A stretch of 64,000 bases of DNA. Source: Rhodobacter sp. Lineage in GTDB: Bacteria > Pseudomonadota > Alphaproteobacteria > Rhodobacterales > Rhodobacteraceae. Position numbers and translations under genes: made by a program. The stretch covers positions 46,261-110,260 of the forward strand of contig JADCEN010000043.1 of NCBI GenBank assembly GCA_020250175.1, in the 5' to 3' direction. The notes beneath the pieces are model-generated. The model worked only from the letters and a program-made list of their open reading frames with translations. It did not search any database and was not told the origin of the DNA. Below are positions 17,492 through 25,313 of this stretch, piece by piece (the first letter of the stretch is position 1; each line of letters opens with the position of its first letter).

Positions 17492-18331
17492 ATGCATTTT
17501 TCCTCGACCGACCGGTACATTGCGACGGCTGACCTGGCCGTCGCGGTCAATGCGGCCGTGACGCTTGAACGCCCCCTTCTGGTGAAGGGGGAACCGGGGA
17601 CGGGCAAGACCGAACTTGCGCGCCAGGTCGCCGCGAGTCTGGGGCTGCCCCTGCTGGAATGGCATGTGAAAAGCACCACCAGGGCGCAGCAGGGGCTGTA
17701 CGAATATGATGCCGTCAGCCGCCTGCGCGACAGTCAGCTGGGCGATGCCCGCGTCCATGATGTCGCCAACTATATCCGGCGCGGCAAGCTGTGGCAGGCC
17801 TTCACCGCGCCGGGCCGCGTGGTGCTGCTGATCGACGAGATCGACAAGGCCGACATCGAATTTCCCAATGACCTGCTGCAGGAACTGGACCGCATGGAAT
17901 TCCACGTCCATGAGACGGGAGAAACCGTGACGGCCCGCCACCGGCCGGTGGTCATCATCACCTCGAACAATGAAAAGGAATTGCCCGATGCCTTCCTGCG
18001 GCGCTGCTTTTTCCATTTCATCCGCTTTCCGGACCCCGAAACCATGCGCCGCATCGTTGATGTGCATTTCCCCGGCATCAAGGAAGCACTGCTGACCACG
18101 GCGCTGACCCGGTTCTACGAGCTGCGCGAAACCCCGGGGCTGAAGAAGAAACCCTCGACCAGCGAGGTGCTGGACTGGCTGAAGCTGCTTCTGGCCGAAG
18201 ACCTGACGGCGGAAGACCTGCGGCGTGACGGCAAGAATGCGCTGCCGAAGCTGCATGGCGCGCTGCTGAAAACAGAGCAGGACCTGCACCTGTTCGAACG
18301 TCTGGCCTTCATGGCCCGTGGCGGGCGGTGA
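17492..18331 (+). CDS. MoxR-family AAA+ ATPase
   Basis: 279-residue AAA+ protein with Walker A GEPGTGKT (about residues 33-40), Walker B VLLIDEIDKAD, sensor 1 IITSNNEKELPDAFLRRC and the MoxR C-terminal helical lid. MoxR ATPases act as chaperones for metalloenzyme complexes or envelope functions, usually with a VWA-domain partner. A CoxE-like VWA protein is encoded 2.7 kb downstream at 20986-22170; the pair is often adjacent, and here a gene-poor repeat region and a lipoprotein gene lie between. Start MHFSSTDRYI chosen by family similarity. Confidence 0.9.
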   Translation: MHFSSTDRYIATADLAVAVNAAVTLERPLLVKGEPGTGKTELARQVAASLGLPLLEWHVKSTTRAQQGLYEYDAVSRLRDSQLGDARVHDVANYIRRGKLWQAFTAPGRVVLLIDEIDKADIEFPNDLLQELDRMEFHVHETGETVTARHRPVVIITSNNEKELPDAFLRRCFFHFIRFPDPETMRRIVDVHFPGIKEALLTTALTRFYELRETPGLKKKPSTSEVLDWLKLLLAEDLTAEDLRRDGKNALPKLHGALLKTEQDLHLFERLAFMARGGR

Positions 18332-18708
18332 TCGTCTGCCCGGTCATGCCGCCCGCCCCGCCGCCCTGCGGTTTGAATGCGCCCGGTCCCGGCACCGGAC
18401 GACAGGACGGGCAGTAGGATGACGGACCGCGACCTGATGATCAGACTGATCCGTACCAGGGACGACCCGGTCAGTTGGCCGCTTCGGGCCGGTCACCTGG
18501 CCTTCCGCCGGACGGGCCTGCCCAAGAAGGTTCCCGCGCCGACCTTCGCCCGCGTGGGTCCGGATGACCCGGCAATGATCTGCGCGCACCTGTGGGCTGT
18601 CGGGGCGCGCGCGGCGGGCCTTGTCCACCTCGTCAGCCATCGCGGCTGCCGCAAGATCGAACGCCTCCGCAGCCAGCAGGGCCTTCACGCCGACCCGGGT
18701 CTGCACCA

Positions 18709-18836
18709 GGGCTGTCGCATTTGGTTTTCTTTCCGGCGGTCACAGGACCATCTTGTGAACAGAACACAGGCTCCGGGTGATATCGTCACCAAATTCTCCG
18801 TCGAAAGAAGCCGGGGGCGGCCAGTCACGTTCAAAT
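18709..18836 (+). repeat. diverged direct repeat, copy A
   Basis: About 128 bp that matches copy B at 19094-19221 without gaps at an offset of 385 bp, roughly 80 percent identical by eye. Shared landmarks: GGTTTTCTTT, CGGCGGTCACAG, ATCTTGTGAAC, CACAGGCT, ATCGTCACCA. Could be a mobile-element end or the remains of a duplication. Confidence 0.65.
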
Positions 18837-18873
18837 GCTACTCCCCAATTCCGCCCCCTTTCCGGGCGGGGAC

Positions 18874-18894
18874 GGGAAACGCACCGCGTTTCCC
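18874..18894. repeat. 9-bp perfect inverted repeat
   Basis: GGGAAACGC, loop ACC, GCGTTTCCC, lying between the two direct repeats, inside G/C-runs that extend the possible stem. A similar imperfect hairpin occurs near 9313-9335. Confidence 0.5.
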
Positions 18895-19093
18895 CCGCCC
18901 CTGCGCGACGGTGCGGCAAGGACCGTCTCACCCCGCGCAACGAAAGCCAGCGCCCGCCATGGGCGGGGTGGGTGCTGGCCGGGGGCATTGGCCCCTGGCG
19001 GGCGGGGGGCGACGTTGCGGCGTAGCAAAGGCGATGGCCTTTGCCATGGTGGTGGGCAGGGGGGGAACGCAAGGCACCACCTTCCGCCGCGCG

Positions 19094-19221
19094 GGGCTGT
19101 GGCATTCGGTTTTCTTTTCGGCGGTCACAGAAACATCTTGTGAACCAGACACAGGCTTCGGGCGAAATCGTCACCAGGATTTCCTTCGAGAAAGGCCGAG
19201 GGCGGCCTGTCACATTCAAGG
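19094..19221 (+). repeat. diverged direct repeat, copy B
   Basis: Second copy of the 128-bp repeat described at 18709-18836, 190 bp before the DUF2927 gene. Confidence 0.65.
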
Positions 19222-19407
19222 GCGAGTCCCCTGGGGTCTGCGCGGGCGCGGACCGGGACGGGTGCTGATCGAAACGGTCCGTGCCGGGGCAAACCGCTTC
19301 GGCATCCCGGCTGTCCGCTGGCTGACCGCACCTTCGAACGCCTCGGGCCACCGCCGGAATGACCGGTCTGGCAGGCCGAAAGCCGTTCTGCATGGCGAAC
19401 GGACGCC

Positions 19408-20766
19408 ATGATGCGAATCCTGTCCCGCCTGGCCTGCCTTTTGCTTCTGTCGGCCTGCGCCCTTCCCGCCGGGGTGCCGGCGGGCCGGGTTCCGGCCAGC
19501 GCGGACCTGCCGGCGATGAAGACCTTTCCGCCCGGACAAGCCACGCCCCCGCAACGCAGCAATGCCAGCATCGCGCGCGATATCCTGGCGCTGGAGTTTC
19601 AGATGGAAAGCGGGCGCGATCTGCCCCGGCTGACCCGGTTCACGGGCCCCATAACCATCGCCCTGACCGGCGACGTGCCCCCCACGGCGGCGACCGATCT
19701 GTCCCGGCTGCTGACCCGGCTGCGCGCCGAGGCCGGTATCGACATCACGCCCGTCACCAGCGGGCCGGCCTCGATCACGGTCGAGTTCGTGCCGCGCCGC
19801 AGGTTGCAGGCGGTGGTGCCGCAGGCCGCCTGTTTCGTCGTGCCGCGCATTTCAAGCTGGTCGGACTACCGCCGCGCCCGCCGCACCGACCGTGTGGACT
19901 GGACAACGCTGACCACGCGCGACCGGGTGGCTGTCTTCATCCCGTCCGACACTGCGCCCCAGGAAATCCGCGATTGCCTGCACGAGGAAGTGGCCCAGGC
20001 CCTGGGCCCGCTGAACGACCTTTATGAGCTGTCCGATTCCGTCTTCAACGACGACAATTTCCACACGGTGCTGACCGGCTTCGACATGTTGGCGCTGAAG
20101 GTTCATTACGCGCCCGAACTGGCCAACGGCATGGACCGGGCACAGGTGGCGGCCCGGCTTCCCGCTGTTCTGTCCCGGCTCAATCCCGGCGGCGGTCCGG
20201 GTGCCCCCCTGCCGCCCACCTCCACGCCACGCCCCTGGATCGACGCGATGGAGACGGCGCTGGGACCGAAGGGGTCCCCCCAACAGCGCCGTGCGGCGGC
20301 CCGGCAAGCCCTGCAGATCGCCCGGTCGGAAGGCTGGACCGACAGCCGGCTTGGCTTCAGCTATTTCGCCGTCGGGCGGCTCAGCCTGGCTGATGAGATG
20401 GACGCGGCTGTTGCCGCCCTGACCAATGCGGCCCGGATATACCGGACCCTGCCCGATGCCGGCATTCACGTGGCCCATATCGACATGCAGATGGCGGCCT
20501 TTTCCCTGTCCGCCAACAAGCCTGCCGATGCGATTGCCCTGGTGAACCGGGCGATACCGGCTGCCACCCGGTCGGAAAATGCGGCCCTTCTGGCCAGCCT
20601 GCTGATGATCAAGGCCGAAGCGCTGGAAATGACCGGAGACCCGGTTCAGGCGCAGGCCCTGCGCCTCGACAGCATGGGCTGGGCGCGCTATGGCTTCGGG
20701 ACAGATGATGAGGTGCGGACGCGCCTGGCGGAAATCGCCCTGTTGTCGCCGCTTTGGGGCGGCTGA
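19408..20766 (+). CDS. DUF2927 domain lipoprotein with TPR-like C-terminus
   Basis: 452-residue predicted lipoprotein: the lipobox LLLLSAC places the lipidated Cys at residue 17. The DUF2927 part (about 50-270) contains CLHEEVAQALGPLNDLYELSDS, which resembles a metallopeptidase HExx motif, and HTVLTGFDMLALKVHY. The last 180 residues are helical repeats (ALTNAARIYRTLP, ADAIALVNRAIPAA) of TPR appearance. Expected in the periplasm, membrane-anchored. Function is unknown; the His-Glu motif suggests a possible zinc peptidase. It may be co-transcribed with the small membrane protein and VWA genes that follow. Confidence 0.82.
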   Translation: MMRILSRLACLLLLSACALPAGVPAGRVPASADLPAMKTFPPGQATPPQRSNASIARDILALEFQMESGRDLPRLTRFTGPITIALTGDVPPTAATDLSRLLTRLRAEAGIDITPVTSGPASITVEFVPRRRLQAVVPQAACFVVPRISSWSDYRRARRTDRVDWTTLTTRDRVAVFIPSDTAPQEIRDCLHEEVAQALGPLNDLYELSDSVFNDDNFHTVLTGFDMLALKVHYAPELANGMDRAQVAARLPAVLSRLNPGGGPGAPLPPTSTPRPWIDAMETALGPKGSPQQRRAAARQALQIARSEGWTDSRLGFSYFAVGRLSLADEMDAAVAALTNAARIYRTLPDAGIHVAHIDMQMAAFSLSANKPADAIALVNRAIPAATRSENAALLASLLMIKAEALEMTGDPVQAQALRLDSMGWARYGFGTDDEVRTRLAEIALLSPLWGG

Positions 20767-20811
20767 CACAACCCGACAGCGCCGGGCCACCCGGGCCTTC
20801 GGCGGAAAGGC

Positions 20812-20982
20812 ATGGCCATGATCATTCTTGCAGCTTTGGTGTTCGGGGCATTGACCGGATGGGGCGTCGCCCGGCGGCGCGGCGGGCGCGGCCTGGACCA
20901 GCTGCAATATGCCGCCGGCTACGGCATTGCCTTTGGCATCCTTGGGGTTTTCATGACCATCCTGGTCAGCCGGATGATCTGA
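20812..20982 (+). CDS. 56-residue small membrane protein
   Basis: A short frame MAMIILAALVFGALTGWG...VSRMI with two hydrophobic segments separated by a basic loop (ARRRGGRG). GGCGGAAAGG precedes the ATG as a ribosome binding site, and the stop is 3 bp before the GTG of the VWA gene, which supports translation. It is probably an inner-membrane hairpin protein of unknown function encoded with the DUF2927 and VWA genes. Confidence 0.7.
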   Translation: MAMIILAALVFGALTGWGVARRRGGRGLDQLQYAAGYGIAFGILGVFMTILVSRMI

Positions 20983-20985
20983 GCC

Positions 20986-22170
20986 GTGTTCCTGCCCTTC
21001 TTCGAAACGCTGCGCCGCACCGGGGTTCCGGTGTCGCTGCGCGAATATCTGGTGTTTCTGGAAGGCTTGGCGGCGGGACTTGCGACCTATGACGCCGAAG
21101 GGTTCTACTTTCTGGCGCGCACGGTCATGGTGAAGGACGAGCGCCACCTTGACCGCTTCGACCGCGCCTTCGCCGAAAGCTTCCGTGGGCTGGAGCATGT
21201 GACGGCGCAGGATGTGCTGGAGGCGGTCGATCTGCCCGCAGGCTGGCTGGCGCGGATGGCCGAAAAACACCTGACGGCAGAAGAAAAGGCCGCGATCACG
21301 GCGCTTGGCGGATTCGACGCGCTGATGGAGACGCTGAAGAAACGGCTGGAACAGCAGAAGGGCCGGCACGAAGGCGGCTCGACATGGGTCGGGACAGCCG
21401 GGACCTCGGCCTTCGGCGCCTATGGCTACAACCCCGAAGGTCTGCGCATCGGGCAGGACGCAAGCCGCCATCAGCGCGCGGCCAAGGTCTGGGACCGGCG
21501 TGCGTTCCGCAATCTGGATGACAGGGTGGAACTGGGCACCCGCAACATCAAGGTCGCCCTGCGCCGCCTGCGCAAATGGGCGCGCAGCGGGGCGGCGCAC
21601 GAGCTTGACCTTGACGGCACGATCCGCGCCACCGCCGAACAGGGCTGGCTTGACCTGCGGCTGCGCCCGGAACGGCGCAACGCCGTCAAGGTGCTGCTGT
21701 TTCTGGACGCGGGCGGCTCGATGGACCCCCATGTCCGGGTGATGGAGGAGCTGTTCTCGGCCGCGCGCAGCGAATTCGGGCAGTTGAAGGTCTTTTACTT
21801 CCACAACTGCCTTTACGAAGGGGTGTGGACAGACAATCGCCGCCGATGGGACGCCCAGACCCCGACATGGGATGTGCTGCGCAGCTATGGCACCGGCTAT
21901 CGCTGCCTGTTTGTCGGCGATGCCAGCATGAGCCCCTACGAGCTGCTGCAGCCCGGTGGTGCCAATGAGCACTGGAATGCCGAGACCGGCCAGGTCTGGC
22001 TGGAACGCGCGCGGGCGCAGTGGCCGCATTCGGTCTGGATCAACCCGGTGCCCGAGGCGTTCTGGGACCAGACCCGGACCATCGGCCTGATCCGGCGCAT
22101 CTTTGACGGCCGCATGGTGCCGATGACACTGGACGGGCTGGGGCGCGCCATGCGCGAGGTGGCGCGATGA
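20986..22170 (+). CDS. VWA domain-containing protein (CoxE-like)
   Basis: 394-residue cytoplasmic protein whose N-terminal part (FFETLRRTGVPVSLREYL) is typical of the CoxE-type VWA family and whose C-terminal half is the von Willebrand A domain. The metal-ion site reads FLDAGGSMD, so the usual DxSxS is DxGGS. Partner proteins are MoxR ATPases; the likely partner is at 17492-18331. Such pairs remodel or load metal into target enzymes. GTG start 3 bp after the small membrane protein; its stop overlaps the next gene by 4 bp. Confidence 0.88.
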   Translation: MFLPFFETLRRTGVPVSLREYLVFLEGLAAGLATYDAEGFYFLARTVMVKDERHLDRFDRAFAESFRGLEHVTAQDVLEAVDLPAGWLARMAEKHLTAEEKAAITALGGFDALMETLKKRLEQQKGRHEGGSTWVGTAGTSAFGAYGYNPEGLRIGQDASRHQRAAKVWDRRAFRNLDDRVELGTRNIKVALRRLRKWARSGAAHELDLDGTIRATAEQGWLDLRLRPERRNAVKVLLFLDAGGSMDPHVRVMEELFSAARSEFGQLKVFYFHNCLYEGVWTDNRRRWDAQTPTWDVLRSYGTGYRCLFVGDASMSPYELLQPGGANEHWNAETGQVWLERARAQWPHSVWINPVPEAFWDQTRTIGLIRRIFDGRMVPMTLDGLGRAMREVAR

Positions 22171-22478
22171 GCCGCGCGGCCCGCCGCCCGCGCTGGCTGA
22201 TCGCGGCCTTCGGGCTGGCACTGATCCTGTTCATCGCCTTTGCGCTGCACGCGCTGTGGGTGGTGACACATCTGGGCCCGTCGCCCGGCCCGGTCCAGGC
22301 CTGGATGACGCCCGGCTACATCATGCGCACCTATGACATCCCGCCCGAGGTGATGGCGCAGACGCTTGGGCTTGAACCCGGATCGGCGCGCGGCAAGACA
22401 CTGGAAGAGATTGCCGCGACACAGGGCGTGCCGCTGGACGCGCTGCTTGCGTCCGTGCAGGCCATGGTGAACCGGTGA
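22167..22478 (+). CDS. small single-pass membrane protein, paralogue 1
   Basis: 103-residue protein with one N-terminal membrane segment (LIAAFGLALILFIAFALHALWVV) and a periplasmic tail containing WMTPGYIMRTYDIPPEVMAQTLGL. It overlaps the VWA gene and the following DedA gene by 4 bp each. A homologous gene occupies the same position before a second DedA gene at 23122-23454, with the shared HALWV, WMTP and LGL elements. The tail resembles a small helical domain; function unknown, probably linked to the adjacent DedA protein. Confidence 0.75.
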   Translation: MSRAARRPRWLIAAFGLALILFIAFALHALWVVTHLGPSPGPVQAWMTPGYIMRTYDIPPEVMAQTLGLEPGSARGKTLEEIAATQGVPLDALLASVQAMVNR

Positions 22479-23068
22479 CCGACACGCTGCTGGCGCTGGT
22501 TCCCGAACATGGCGCGCTGGTGCTGTTTATCGCCACCTTCCTGTCCTGCCTTGCGGTGCCGATCCCGTCGTCGCTCTTGATGCTGGCGGCCGGGGCCTTT
22601 GTGGCATCTGGCGATCTGGCCGCCCTGCCGGTGGCGGGTGCCGCCCTGTCCGGCGCGGTTCTGGGCGACCAGCTGGGCTATGGCATCGGCCATTCGGGCG
22701 GGACCCGCCTTTGGTCACGGCTGCTTGCAGGCCGCAGGACCGGCCCGCCGGCCCGCCGCGCCGCGCGGGAGCTGCACCGACGGGCCGGGATGACCGTCTA
22801 TCTCAGCCGCTGGCTGTTCAGCGCCCTTGGCCCTTGGGTCAATTTCGCCGCCGGGGCGACCCGGATTGGCTGGCGGCGCTTTTCGCTGGCCAGCCTGCTG
22901 GGGGAAACCACCTGGGTCGCGCTGTACATCGGGCTTGGCATTGTGTTCGGCGCGCGGCTGGAACAGGTGGGGGCCACCGCCGGGTCGGTCATCGGGGCGC
23001 TGGCCGCAGGGCTGGTTGCGGTGCTGCTGGGCCGCGCCCTGTGGCAGCGACGGCACGGAACCGCTTGA
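22475..23068 (+). CDS. DedA family membrane protein, paralogue 1
   Basis: 197-residue polytopic membrane protein of the DedA/SNARE-associated (VTT) family. Landmarks: CLAVPIPSSLLMLAAGAF, GAVLGDQLGYGIGHSGG, then SRWLFSALGPWVNFAAGATR. DedA proteins act as lipid scramblases or flippases, including undecaprenyl-phosphate recycling, and affect envelope homeostasis. GTG start overlaps the preceding stop. It is paralogous to 23451-24047. Confidence 0.88.
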   Translation: MTDTLLALVPEHGALVLFIATFLSCLAVPIPSSLLMLAAGAFVASGDLAALPVAGAALSGAVLGDQLGYGIGHSGGTRLWSRLLAGRRTGPPARRAARELHRRAGMTVYLSRWLFSALGPWVNFAAGATRIGWRRFSLASLLGETTWVALYIGLGIVFGARLEQVGATAGSVIGALAAGLVAVLLGRALWQRRHGTA

Positions 23069-23121
23069 AAGGCCGCCGCCGTGCGGTCACCATGCAGATC
23101 ACAGAAGGGGAAAGACAGACC

Positions 23122-23454
23122 ATGCCGGACCAGACCCGCCGGAACCCGGTTCTGACCGGGATATTCCTTTGGCTTTGTGCCATCGCCCTTGGCTTTGGCA
23201 CACATGCGCTCTGGGTGTTCTCCACCCGTGTTCTTGGTTCCGAAGTGCCACAGGTCGAAGGCTGGATGACGCCGCGCCACGTGATCCGGGTCTTCAACCT
23301 GCCCGTTGACCGGCTTGCCCCGATTCTGGGACTGACCGCAGAGGAGGCGCCCTTCACCACGCTGAACGATCTGGCGGCAGAGCGCGGCCTTGCCCCCGAA
23401 GTGCTGCTTCAGCAGGTGCAGGATGCCATCACGCAGGCGGGGGGCGGCGCATGA
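23122..23454 (+). CDS. small single-pass membrane protein, paralogue 2
   Basis: 110-residue protein with one N-terminal membrane segment (FLWLCAIALGFGTHALWVF) and a tail with VEGWMTPRHVIRVFNLPVDRLAPILGL. It is clearly homologous to the protein at 22167-22478. A GAAGGGGAAAG ribosome binding site precedes the ATG at 23122. It overlaps the second DedA gene by 4 bp, repeating the layout of the first pair, so the two-gene block has been duplicated. Confidence 0.75.
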   Translation: MPDQTRRNPVLTGIFLWLCAIALGFGTHALWVFSTRVLGSEVPQVEGWMTPRHVIRVFNLPVDRLAPILGLTAEEAPFTTLNDLAAERGLAPEVLLQQVQDAITQAGGGA

Positions 23455-24047
23455 TCGCCGAGCTTTATGCCCTGATCCCGCGCCACGGGACCTCGGTGCT
23501 GTTCCTCGCTGCCCTTCTGTCCTGCGCCGGAATTCCCATTCCCACCTCTGCGCTCATGCTGGCAGCCGGTGCCTTCATCGCGGCGGGCGACATGCACTTT
23601 TTGCCGGTGGCGCTGATCACTCTTTTGGGGGCCATTCTGGGCGACCAGATAGGCTATGGCGCGGGCCGCGTCGGCGGGCAGCCGCTGTGGGACCGCTTCC
23701 GCGCCAAGCCGAAATTCACCCCCCTGATGGACCGCGCCCGCGCAGAGTTGGACCGGCGCGCGGTGGCAGCCGTGATCATCAGCCGCTTTCCGCTGTCGGC
23801 GCTGGGCCCCTGGATCAACCTTGCCTCGGGGGCCACCCGCATCGCCTGGCCCCGCTTTACGCTGGGCGTGCTGGTGGGTGATGCCGTCTGGATTCTTGCC
23901 TATCTGGGCACCGGGGCCTTCTTTGCCCATAAGGTCAAGGATCTTGGCGCGACGATGACCTCTGGCGTGATTGCCCTGACGGCGCTGGCAGCGGCGATCT
24001 GGCTGGGGCGGCAGCTTTGGATGCGGCGGCGTCTGCACGCCGCATGA
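23451..24047 (+). CDS. DedA family membrane protein, paralogue 2
   Basis: 198-residue DedA-family membrane protein with CAGIPIPTSALMLAAGAF, GAILGDQIGYGAGRVGG and SRFPLSALGPWINLASGATR. These motifs align over the full length with the paralogue at 22475-23068. Start overlaps the preceding small-protein stop (ATGA). Likely a lipid transporter in the inner membrane. The duplication may give differently regulated or specialised copies. Confidence 0.88.
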   Translation: MIAELYALIPRHGTSVLFLAALLSCAGIPIPTSALMLAAGAFIAAGDMHFLPVALITLLGAILGDQIGYGAGRVGGQPLWDRFRAKPKFTPLMDRARAELDRRAVAAVIISRFPLSALGPWINLASGATRIAWPRFTLGVLVGDAVWILAYLGTGAFFAHKVKDLGATMTSGVIALTALAAAIWLGRQLWMRRRLHAA

Positions 24048-24090
24048 CCTTCCCCGTTGCACTGCCCGGATCGCACCCCATATTTGCGGC

Positions 24091-24777
24091 ATGCTGAAGT
24101 TCCTGCCCATCCTGCTGATGCTGGCCTACGGCCTTGTCATGTACCGCTTTTCGGTCTGGCGGACGCTCAGGACACTTGACGCGCGCTCGCGCATCCTGGA
24201 CGAGCCGCAGATCACCGCCCTGACGGCGCGCATGGCGCAGGCGCTGGATTTGCCGAAGGTGAACGTCCATCTTTATGATGTTGATATCGTGAACGGATTG
24301 GCCGCGCCGGATGGACGTGTCTTTCTGACGCGCGGGTTTCTGGACCAGTACCGTTCGGGCAAGGTCACGGCCGAAGAACTGGCGTCCGTCATCGCGCATG
24401 AATTGGGCCATGTTGCCCTTGGGCATTCGCGGCGGCGGATGATCGACTTTACCGGGCAGAATGCGCTGATGATGATCCTGTCCACCTTCCTGTCGCGGCT
24501 GATCCCCGGCGTCGGCGTGCTGATCGCCCGCACCATCACTGCGGCACTGGCCGCCCATCTGTCGCGCAGCGACGAGCATGAGGCCGATGCCTATGCCAGT
24601 GCCCTGCTGGTCAAGGCCGGGATCGGCACCGACGCGCAAAAATCGCTGTTCCGCAAGCTGGGTGCCTTGACCGGATCGCCCGCCTCCGGCACCCCGGCCT
24701 GGCTGATGAGCCATCCCGCCACCGAAGAGCGCATCCGCGCCATCGAGGCGCGCGAGGCGCGCTGGTTTCAGACCTGA
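24091..24777 (+). CDS. M48-family zinc metalloprotease, membrane-anchored
   Basis: 228-residue HtpX/Ste24-like protease. A membrane segment at the N-terminus is followed by a catalytic domain with the zinc motif H103ELGH107 and a downstream SDEHEADAYA that supplies the third ligand. NGLAAPDGRVFLTRG precedes the active helix as in other M48 proteins. It probably degrades or clips membrane or periplasm-facing proteins. It stands 43 bp after the DedA genes and converges on the PIN gene, overlapping its end by about 10 bp. Confidence 0.9.
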   Translation: MLKFLPILLMLAYGLVMYRFSVWRTLRTLDARSRILDEPQITALTARMAQALDLPKVNVHLYDVDIVNGLAAPDGRVFLTRGFLDQYRSGKVTAEELASVIAHELGHVALGHSRRRMIDFTGQNALMMILSTFLSRLIPGVGVLIARTITAALAAHLSRSDEHEADAYASALLVKAGIGTDAQKSLFRKLGALTGSPASGTPAWLMSHPATEERIRAIEAREARWFQT

Positions 24778-25313
24778 TCCATTGCCTTGCCAAGCCGGGG
24801 CAGCTTCGCCCGCTTCAGCAGGGCGCGCAGCGGTTGCGGGCGGCCCGAAACGCGTTCCGCCCTGGCGCGTACGGCGTCCACCGCTTGCGAAACCGCTTGG
24901 GGATGATGGGACCACAATTCCCACAGGAACCCGTCAGGATCGCGCCGCACCAGACCCTCTTCTGCCAGCAGGTGGCGCGGAAAATCGGCGGCGTTGAAGG
25001 TCAGGATCGCATCCGCGCCTGCAGCGACCGCCACCGCCAGTACGTGGCGGTCATTGCCATCGGGCAGCGTCAGCCGTGCTTCGATCGCCGGGCGTGCCGG
25101 AATGCAGGCGGCGGGAAAGGCCGCCCGCAGCAGGGCCACCTCGCCCCGCGCGACGGCTTCGGCCCCGGCCCCCAGCTTGCGCGTGGCGCGCGCCCATTCT
25201 TCCAGGATGCGGTCCGACCACAGCGGCGTGAACAGGCCCGCCCCTGCCGCGCCGATCAGAATCTCGCGCAGCACCGTGGGATACAGCACACAGGCGTCAA
25301 GAACGACCTTCAC
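24768..25313 (-). CDS. PIN-domain protein of the RSP_2648 type
   Basis: 181-residue PIN-fold protein. Acidic residues of the nuclease centre are seen in VLDACVLYPTVLREIL at the start, in the middle segment LPDGNDRHVLAVAV, and in ILTFNAADFP. A GTG start gives KVVLDACVLYP as the N-terminus and overlaps the stop of the upstream rRNA methyltransferase gene (GTGA), so the two are translationally coupled. Most PIN proteins are RNases, often toxins; no antitoxin partner is visible, so a housekeeping RNase role is more likely. Confidence 0.82.
   Translation of the reverse strand: MKVVLDACVLYPTVLREILIGAAGAGLFTPLWSDRILEEWARATRKLGAGAEAVARGEVALLRAAFPAACIPARPAIEARLTLPDGNDRHVLAVAVAAGADAILTFNAADFPRHLLAEEGLVRRDPDGFLWELWSHHPQAVSQAVDAVRARAERVSGRPQPLRALLKRAKLPRLGKAMDQV

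Larger units (their letters stand above)
18332..19407. other. 1.08-kb gene-free region with diverged repeats
   Basis: No frame on either strand contains recognisable protein motifs; long open frames are explained by GC content. The region holds two diverged direct copies of about 128 bp (18709-18836 and 19094-19221) and a perfect hairpin at 18874-18894. It separates the MoxR ATPase from the DUF2927/VWA genes. Confidence 0.55.

Noticed and set aside
18377..19411. Open frame of about 344 codons covering the repeat region
   Set aside because: It runs through both diverged repeats, is Arg/Gly/Pro-rich and lacks motifs; the repeats differ in their reading potential. Treated as non-coding.
19852..22221. 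Open frame of about 789 codons on the - strand opposite the DUF2927 and VWA genes
   Set aside because: Antisense to supported genes, and composition typical of a shadow frame.
24768..25313. PIN protein as half of a toxin-antitoxin pair
   Set aside because: No antitoxin-like gene is adjacent; it is coupled to an rRNA methyltransferase gene instead.
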